A stretch of DNA of 64,000 nucleotides from the NCBI GenBank assembly GCA_030490835.1, contig CM059973.1, positions 63,988,008 through 64,052,007 on the forward strand. Reading direction: 5' to 3'. Positions 56,946 to 64,000 of the stretch are shown here, in pieces. Made by a program: the position numbers and the translations under genes. The DNA comes from Annona cherimola (Eukaryota; Streptophyta; Magnoliopsida; Magnoliales; Annonaceae). The notes below the pieces were generated by a model. The model was not told where the DNA came from. It did not search any database and was given only the letters and a program-made list of their open reading frames with translations. Within the stretch, counting starts at the first letter, position 1. Each line of letters begins with the position of its first letter.

Positions 56946-57299
56946 GGTGAAGATGGAAGAAATGCATTATTATTCGAGCACAATATTTCGGTGCTCCTCC
57001 AAATGCAACAAAAAATCAACATTTCGATGGCGGTAGAAAAAAACGGGAAGAAGTTTCGAAATTTCTGTTGAGCATTGAGAATTCGACGGAGTCTTGACGA
57101 GGTTTTGCATAGATTTACTTCTGTAATTTCTTTAGAGATTTAAAATTGATCATGCAATAAAAGTGTCAATTTCCGCCCACTTTTAAATCAGAAGTTCCCA
57201 GTTTCATCAAAATAAATAAATAAATAAGTAAAAATTCAGAATACAACTAACTAGCCTAAACCAAGTTCAGAATACAAAACAATTTTTAATATATATATA

Positions 57300-57830
57300 A
57301 GAAATACTTCTATGAAACCGGGTTCATAAAAGTGATTTAGCGAAACCTTTTTCATTTTTGTAATATTGATCCTCGATGGAAAATCTAATCTATTTATTAT
57401 ATTTTATAGCATTTGTTTAGCTAGGAGACCAAGTTTCATCTCAATCAAATATGTGGATGGGTCACATTTGGTCAAAAATAGATGCAGTCATATGTAAATT
57501 ATGATAAATGTTTAGATCCATTCATACATGTATTAGAATATAACAATAATTTATAAGATCATTTACCTACATATTATCGATATTTTAGATGGTTTAGATA
57601 TTGAAAAAATAATTTTAAAGCTAATACTTTAATATTAAACTAATTTATTACGTTGATTTTACACATTTATAGATGAGAACCGTATATAGCGAAATTAAAA
57701 ATAAGAGGATTTCTAGGATACTATAAATAATGCTAAATATAATGGATGGAATAAATTTTCTATCTACCATCAAGATTTTAAAAATGGAGAGGGTTTCATA
57801 GAAGCATCCCCGTGTGTATATATATAACTT
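57300..57830 (+). repeat. Dispersed element (family of 53280), long copy
   Basis: Begins ATGAAACCGGGTTCATAAAA and ends TTTCATAGAAGCATCC. Its interior words (ATAATTTATAAGATCATTTA, ATTTTAGATGGTTTAGATAT) occur at 53280-54310 and more faintly at 6270-6555 and 63060-63260. No ORF of note. Confidence 0.5.
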
Positions 57831-58221
57831 TAGTATCATAAATAATATCTACAAATAAATATTATAAACCATTCAGATCCCAATATACTTGTTCAAAGGA
57901 TATTAATTTTTCTATGTACAAAAGATATTCATTTTAAAATAAGAGATAAGCAATTTAAATTGTTATCTAAAAATTAGGAAATTTTTGCATCCATACATAC
58001 AAGGTCTAAGCGAAATTTCAAATCAAATACGTTATGACTTTTGTAAAATTTGTATCTATACCAACCGCATCATTCTTCTATAAGATATATGTATATTATA
58101 TATATATTAATTTTATATTTTTAAAATATATTAATAACGAGACGCTCACCTATCTAAGGTGTATTCAAAATGTCTAGTTAAAAAATATGTGTGTGTATAC
58201 CATCTACTTGTTTGAAAAGGG

Positions 58222-58683
58222 ACATTTTTAAATGCACCCAGTTGCACTTAGCTTCAGTGCACCCAAATATATATAACTCATTTTTTATTTTTAAATTTTT
58301 TTATAAAACTATTATTCTAGTCGTATTTAGTATATTGATCAACTTTTACCATTTTCGGAGATTTATAGATATTTTTTGATTTTTTAAAATCAGTGGCAAG
58401 TTCATAATTTGCGAATTATAAAACTGCCACTGATTTTTAAAAAATTTTAAAAAATGTCTATAAATCTCTAAAATAGTAAAAATTGATACGCCTGCTACAT
58501 AAACTTAGATTAATATTTGTATAAAAATTTTCAAAAAAAATTTAAAAATAAATTTTTATACCTGGGTGCACAAAAGCTAAGTACACTCGGGTGCACTAGA
58601 TCGATTAATATTTATATAAAAATTTCAAAAATTTTTAAAAAGTAAATTTTTATACTGGATCGCAACTCATTTAAAAATGGTCG
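58222..58683. mobile_element. Palindromic MULE-type MITE, with repeated right end
   Basis: Left end CATTTTTAAATGCACCC and right end CATTTAAAAATG; arms meet near 58415. The region TATAAAAATTTTCAAAAA...TTTTTATAC occurs twice at the right (about 58525 and 58620), so part of the right arm is duplicated. Copies A (6890) and B lack the element. Confidence 0.7.
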
Positions 58684-59289
58684 GCATTGTTCTCTCATCT
58701 CCATCTCTATAAGCAAAAGGCTGATGGTGCCCACATGTATTTATTTCATGTTAAATGTAGGAAATTTTCTAATATACACATAATTCTGACAATAAATTTA
58801 GAGAATTTGTGTTTTAAACCTTCTATCTATACATATTTACATCTTAAATTCTGAAGTTTTCTTATTAGACTTTTTCATACTTTAAAGTTTCATTCTTCGC
58901 ATTTTAAATCTTCGTCACTTACGATGTTAAAAAAACACTATCAACCCATGTGTAATGTGAAAAATTACCCTTGCATATATATAGAAGTGAAAAACCCAAA
59001 TTGAAATATGAGCAATTTAGTCAAGCTCTCTCGTGCAATAGAAAACATCCCTAAATTCCCAAATTCCATATCATTTTTGAGGATGGTTTTTAAATATTTT
59101 GAGCATGGGTATTTTAAGATTAAGCATAGGCCAATGAAGCTTTTTTAAAGCCATTAGGGACAAGAGTTCAAAATGAAAAAAAAATAAAACTTCAAAGGGT
59201 TTAAGTGCTATTATGCAAAATTTACATGTTTATAATGCAAATACACACAGTTAAAAAGTTTAAAATGCAAATTCCCTAATTTCTTATGT

Positions 59290-59976
59290 ACTCATAAATT
59301 TTAGAAAACTTCTTACATACTCACAAGCCAATGTTCTTTCCGTACCCAAGCCATTAGGCTCATTAGCTAGGATTACCCATCCACATGAATATGATTGCAT
59401 GCTTCTACCATGGAAGCACTGCCATCTCCAATATCAAGGGAACCAGCAGCAACTATCTTAGCAAATCCACCTTCTGTTCTCTCTCTATAATCGCAGCAAC
59501 CAGAACTAAGCGTACTTTTGCTTCTCTGTGAAAATCAGCAACAAATGAGCATGTTCTATGGAAATTGAATTAGCACGGTACATTAGTCATTCTACTTGTG
59601 TGTGAAAGAAGTTTTTTTTTTTTTCTTTTTTTTGAGCAAGTGTGCTAATGAACTTTGATATATACGATTGTCTTTGATCAGTAGGGATGCATTAGTCATT
59701 TTACTTCTGTGTTAATTGCTACTCACCCTAACGGTGTGCGGATTGGAGGAATTTAATTTGTTCACAATTCATTGGCATTTAAGGAATTCTTGAAAATCGG
59801 TGGGCATACAGAGCATTAGGGTCAAAAATCGTGATTATTTGGAAATTTCTCCATGGATAGAAGTAAATGGGAGGCACACTCATTTTGAGGAGAACAGGGA
59901 GGTAGGCCACTTGGATTAACTAGTGAGGAATACGACGCAAGTTTTCTTCCAAGATGTGGGACTCCTAAAGGACCGA
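59290..59976 (+). repeat. Repeat unit block shared with 51262-51870
   Basis: Matches copy B closely (CTATCTTAGCAAATCC, TGAACTTTGATATA, TTTGATCAGTAGGGATGCAT). On the minus strand fragments such as GFAKIVAAGSLDIGDG appear in one copy and GFAKIATAGSLDTGDG in the other, so an old coding segment is possible, but stops and indels differ between copies. Confidence 0.5.
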
Positions 59977-60377
59977 GAGTTATGATCTTCTCAATCCGGC
60001 GATTTCTAACCAGCCTAAACACCTATTTTTATTTTTATTTTGAAATTTTTTTATAAACATGTTAATCTAGTTATGTTTAATTTATAAACCAAATTTTTAC
60101 TATTTTTGGAGATGTATATATATTTATTTTTTATTTTTAAATACAGCGGTATTTAAGTCATTTTAAATGATTTTAAAATGACTTAGATATTCCTATACTT
60201 AAAAATAAAAAATAAATCTATATACATCTCCAAAAATAGTAAAAATTTGGTTGATAGATTAAACATAACTAGATTAACATTTTTATAAAAGTATTTAAAA
60301 AAAAAACAAAAACGCATAGGTGTTTGGGCCGGTTGGACATTAACTGATTGCCAACCGGTTTGAAAAGATCATTTTAT
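59977..60377. mobile_element. Palindromic MULE-type MITE with empty site in copy B
   Basis: 401 bp flanked by AAGGACCGA (59968-59976) and AAGGACCAA (60378-60386), a 9 bp duplication with one change. Ends GAGTTATGATCTTCTCAA and TTGAAAAGATCATTTTAT in inverted relation. Copy B has the single site AAAAGGACCAAAACC at about 51836. The interior shares TTTTTACTATTTTTGGAGAT with 54437-54845. Confidence 0.8.
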
Positions 60378-60738
60378 AAGGACCAAAACCTTTCATATTT
60401 CATTTTTTTTAGATTGCCATCTAAGATGTGAGACAGGTGAATTTGAGGCCAAAATCCATGTCTACTTCTTATTATTTTCATCGTACTCGTCATGTACATT
60501 CAACTTGCAAGTCAGCGTACACGTATGATTTGCTTAAGACGTGCAACTCGAAATCTAGATCTTACATTCTTTCAGAAAAATTTAGACCTCAAAATCACAT
60601 ATAAATTCATCTGAAATTCATACAAGGCTTATCAAAAAAATCAATAAATCTCATATCTGAAAATGAAATTTATGCCGAGCATACCCCGTGTATGTCAAGA
60701 CGCATCAACTACATTGGTGGGAAAGGAAGCAGCGTAGG

Positions 60739-63516
60739 GCAGCAACATTTGAAGACGGCGTGAATGGCAAAAAAAAAAGTTGGTGGCATTAATTCTCCCC
60801 AAGTGTGTGGGAGTGTCCCCAGTATGGATAAATATTAAAAAGATATTGTTGGTTGTATATTAGAATAATGTAACAAATTTGTAAGAATATCTGAGAGATT
60901 AAGTTGGAAAAATACCTATTGAGATGATTGTAACAATATCCATTAAAAAAAAAATAAAATTTTTCTGAAATCCCCAATCAACATCATCATAAAATCATTT
61001 TATAACAATACCCATAAAATTTTTTTTTTTTTTTCTAAAATCCCCAATCAACATCATCATAAAAACATTTTATAAAAGTTCACATCCATAATAAAATAAG
61101 GGAAATCTTTAAGAAAGAAATCCTACTTAACTCAAATAGCAAAATAGTCAAATTTCTTCGCTAAAATTCCATATCAATTCTGAAATATACGCTTCTAATC
61201 TAAATCAATCCTGACCAAAATTTCAATATTAATATATAAAATTCTCCCTTCACATTTATATCAAAATAGTCCTAGATGAATCCATTCAACTCTCGTGGAA
61301 ATCTAGCACCTTTGCATTCATACCATCTCATTTGAAAACCACCATTAATTTATATGAATTCATTAGCTTAATTTCTAAAATAAATTCCATCAATCCATTT
61401 AGCATTAAATAAACAGAACAGAAGTAATATTATTATTAATATGTCAATATCATTTTATAAGGCCACCAGCAGTTGTACACATTATGGAAGTCAGTCTCGG
61501 TTAATGGAACGGAAGGAGTCTCCCTTCAACATTCGTATGTATCCAAGCTTCCGCTTATTCAAAATTTTTTTCAAACTTTTCGAATTAAAATTTCTCAATT
61601 TAAACCTTTCCCTTTCCATAACTATCATATTTTAAAACTATTTTTTCATATCTTTCTATACAGCTACCCTATTTTGTAATCATTTATACATAACTACCCC
61701 TACAACTAACATATCTATTTTAATTCTATTCTCTTTAAACCTTGTTATTATCCTTATTATTTCAAGTCATTTTTTATTAATTTAACAAATTTTTCATCAA
61801 AAACTTTTCATCTAAAATTTTTATCACTTCTTAAACACACGATTCTCTGCCTCTCACACGCATACATACTTGGATTAAATAAGTGTCACTTCAATTCTAC
61901 GGTCAGAAAATTTATGACTTTGATTTTTATTTGTGGTCAAGATTAAGACGCATTTAATTTTAAATGTCTTAGCTAGATTCTAACTTGGTTACGATCTAAG
62001 CTTTAGTTTATTATTTTTATGGATAAGCTTTAGTTTATTTTAAAGTTTAAATATTACAAAAAAATCAAGAGAGAGTTGTGTATATGACTAGGGGTGTTAA
62101 CGGATTGAGTTAAACGAGTTGAAGTCTAATCCTATTCCTAACCTATTTAGAATATCTCGACTCTAATCCGTTTATTAACTCATTTAAAAAATCTCAACTT
62201 TAACTCATTTACAACCTATTTAATAAATGGGTCGACAGGTTGTCAACATGTTATATAACAAATGACCTGAAGGCTTAAATTTGATAGACGATGATCTCCT
62301 TTTGGCGCAAAAAAAAAAAAATAGAAATAAGGCAATAACAAAAAACTAAAATTAGGACAGTAGTTGAAAAATAAAAATTATGTAGCAGAAGGAAGACTTA
62401 GTGGGAAAAATAACCAAAGAGTATGTATATATATATAACTTTAATGGGTTAAACAAGTTAAATAGGTTGAACGGGCTAAAATAGTTAAACCGGTTAAACA
62501 GATTACTAAATGGGTTGATGGATTATAAAATCTAAACCTTAATCCGTTTATCTAGTTAAATGTTTAAACGGGTCAATTAATCGTAACTCATTTATTCAAA
62601 AATCCTAATTCAAACTTATTTATAATCGGGGTGTACAAGCAGATTGATCGGCTGACCATGACCATTAATGCTTGGGAACACGAAAATGTCACTTCTAGAT
62701 TTTGGAGAAAAAAGGACCAACTTTCCATGAACGAGTAGTAACGTGGAAATGGTGGTAAAGACTCATGATATTTGACGTTAAATTCACAATAGGCTCATGA
62801 CGACACAAACTCCATCCTTAAAAACGGTGAAGATGGAAGACATGGATTATTCGAGCACAATATTTCAGTGCTCCTCCAAATGTAACGAAAACTTAACATT
62901 TCGATGGCAGTAGAAAAGCAGGAAGAAGTTTCTAAATTTCCGTTGAGCATTGATAATTGGACGAGGTATTGTATAGATTTACTTCTTTAGTCTTTTAAGA
63001 GATTTAAAATTGATCATGCAATAAAAATGTCAATTTACTCTCCATCGATCATACTAATTTTCAAAACGATTGGATACATATATGGAACTCATCTGAAAAT
63101 GGTATAAGTTCAATGTAATACAAATAGTTTGATGTAAATAACAACTTTAAAATTATTTTTTCAATCTGTAAGTCATTTGCTATAAAATTTATGTATGGAT
63201 AAATAATTAAATAAAGTATCAATAATTTTAAGTACATATAAGGCCTATTTTGGGCTAAATCCACCGTTAATTGCGGTAGCAGTTACCTCTAGCTTTCATG
63301 GCTATAAATGAGATTTCACGGACAATTGGACGGTGGCTACAATGTCAAAAATCACTTTGATTGACAACTTATATTTTTCAAAATGTATTATTTTTTAAGA
63401 AAGGATATACAACTACTAAAATTAAAAAATAAAAATATAATATGAAACAGCTTTTTTATTACATTGTCATCAAGAGTGACAATGCTACCGCAAAGGGAAT
63501 GAACCTTGGACTGCTA
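60739..63516 (+). repeat. Degenerate repeat unit, copy C
   Basis: Near-complete partner of copy A 1-2406 and 6340-6800, without the composite retroelement, the SINE and the G run. Its hAT-like block is at about 62090-62660, its two-unit tandem repeat at about 60960-61090 and its decayed MITE at 61555-61835. Similarity to copy A ends at about 63495. No gene. Confidence 0.8.
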
Positions 63517-63730
63517 TGTTGGAAATCATGTGATGCGGAAGCGTACCTGAATCCATATGTGTGTAGATTCCACCTGTAGACCGAGTAGAGTACGAGGTCT
63601 TTTCCCTCAACACTTCTCCCTATGATACTAGTGGTGGATGGGAACCACTTGTGATGTACACGTGTGAGAGAGGGACCTAGACTCCTCTATTTGTAGAGCC
63701 CTTCCCATCATGACTCAATTAGAAGTGTAG
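63517..63730 (-). mobile_element. Ty1/copia LTR portion
   Basis: On the minus strand the sequence ends ATGATTTCCAACA at 63517, a typical copia LTR terminus. It includes a TATA-like CTCTACAAATAGAGG at about 63690. The LTR start is not seen; it abuts pol sequence directly, so part of the element was deleted. Confidence 0.55.
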
Positions 63731-63732
63731 TT

Positions 63733-64000
63733 CCACCTGAACTCTTTTTCGAGTTTTGGTTTGTTTTCATTTAATACAATCGATACATATGCTAAAATCA
63801 GTAAAATCTAGAGTAGGTAATACCCCGTCTTTTACTAATCTTAGCATCCTTTATTTCGATATGTGACCCAACCTTTTATGCCACAATATGGAGAAATTTT
63901 CATCAATCATACCATGTTTATTACCAGCACATACATTTAAGGTAGATGAACAATTAATAAATGAGCAATCTGCACTTATTTGGTATAAACCATTTAACAA
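63733..64000 (-). pseudogene. Ty1/copia polyprotein fragment, gag-pre-integrase domain
   Basis: The minus strand encodes LWHKRLGHIS with a stop two residues later, then RMLRLVKDGVLP and DFSICIDCIK, the zinc-binding pre-integrase segment (H-x-R-L-G-H plus C-x2-C) of a copia polyprotein. Upstream (toward 64000) LNGLYQISADCSF fits the same region. Stops after HISK and CIK make it non-functional. It runs off the window, and the catalytic integrase and reverse transcriptase are absent on the LTR side, so the element is internally deleted. Confidence 0.85.

Larger units (their letters stand above)
54870..60738 (+). repeat. Degenerate repeat unit, copy D
   Basis: Runs through the same blocks as copy A (1166-1435, 2060-2406, 5442-5510, 6840-7480) and copy B (47225-47870, 51262-52110) in the same order, and leads straight into copy C at 60739. 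Nested insertions listed separately account for most length differences. No gene is conserved across copies. Confidence 0.7.

Overview
This window looks like nuclear DNA of a flowering plant, most likely a eudicot. The support is: one intact leucine-rich-repeat receptor kinase gene with a plant-type intron, very AT-rich intergenic DNA, and dense plant transposon families (Ty1/copia, Ty3/gypsy, TRIM-like, L1 and RTE LINEs, tRNA-derived SINEs, hAT, Mutator-like, Tourist-like MITEs). I see no bacterial operon, CRISPR array, rRNA or intact tRNA gene. The species cannot be named from the sequence alone.

The one well-supported host gene is on the minus strand, 8892-15884: a two-exon LRR receptor-like kinase of the LRR-XII (EFR/Xa21/FLS2-like) type. 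Exon 1 is 13253-15884, the intron is 9350-13252 and exon 2 is 8892-9349, giving 1029 residues when spliced. The 3.9 kb intron carries a 1578 bp non-autonomous hAT element with an 8 bp target duplication. A second, weak candidate is a 129-codon ORF with a signal peptide at 31337-31726 (minus).

Layout. 1-7480: copy A of a degenerate repeat unit, interrupted at 2407-5441 by a composite retroelement whose TRIM-like LTRs face each other in inverted orientation around a gypsy remnant. 7497-8618: MITE and CACTA-like debris. 8700-15960: the receptor kinase. 16-31 kb: AT-rich repeats, including a foldback element, a copia solo LTR and a hAT element with a nested LTR. 31-32.6 kb: a GC-richer island with the small secreted-protein ORF. 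33.4-37.3 kb: a large element with about 650 bp inverted arms, a 178 bp tandem array and a GC-rich payload. 37.4-39.4 kb: an L1 fragment. 39.4-41.1 kb: a minisatellite and MITEs. 41.1-47.1 kb: two RTE LINEs in opposite orientation. 47.9-51.2 kb: an L1-like LINE. 51.3-63.5 kb: further copies (B, D, C) of the repeat unit with nested MITEs and a SINE. 63.5-64 kb: a copia remnant.

The repeat unit occurs at least three times (A, B/D, C). One copy therefore often supplies the empty site for an insertion in another, so several insertions here are delimited by internal comparison. All coordinates, target duplications and alignments were read by eye; no database search was possible.
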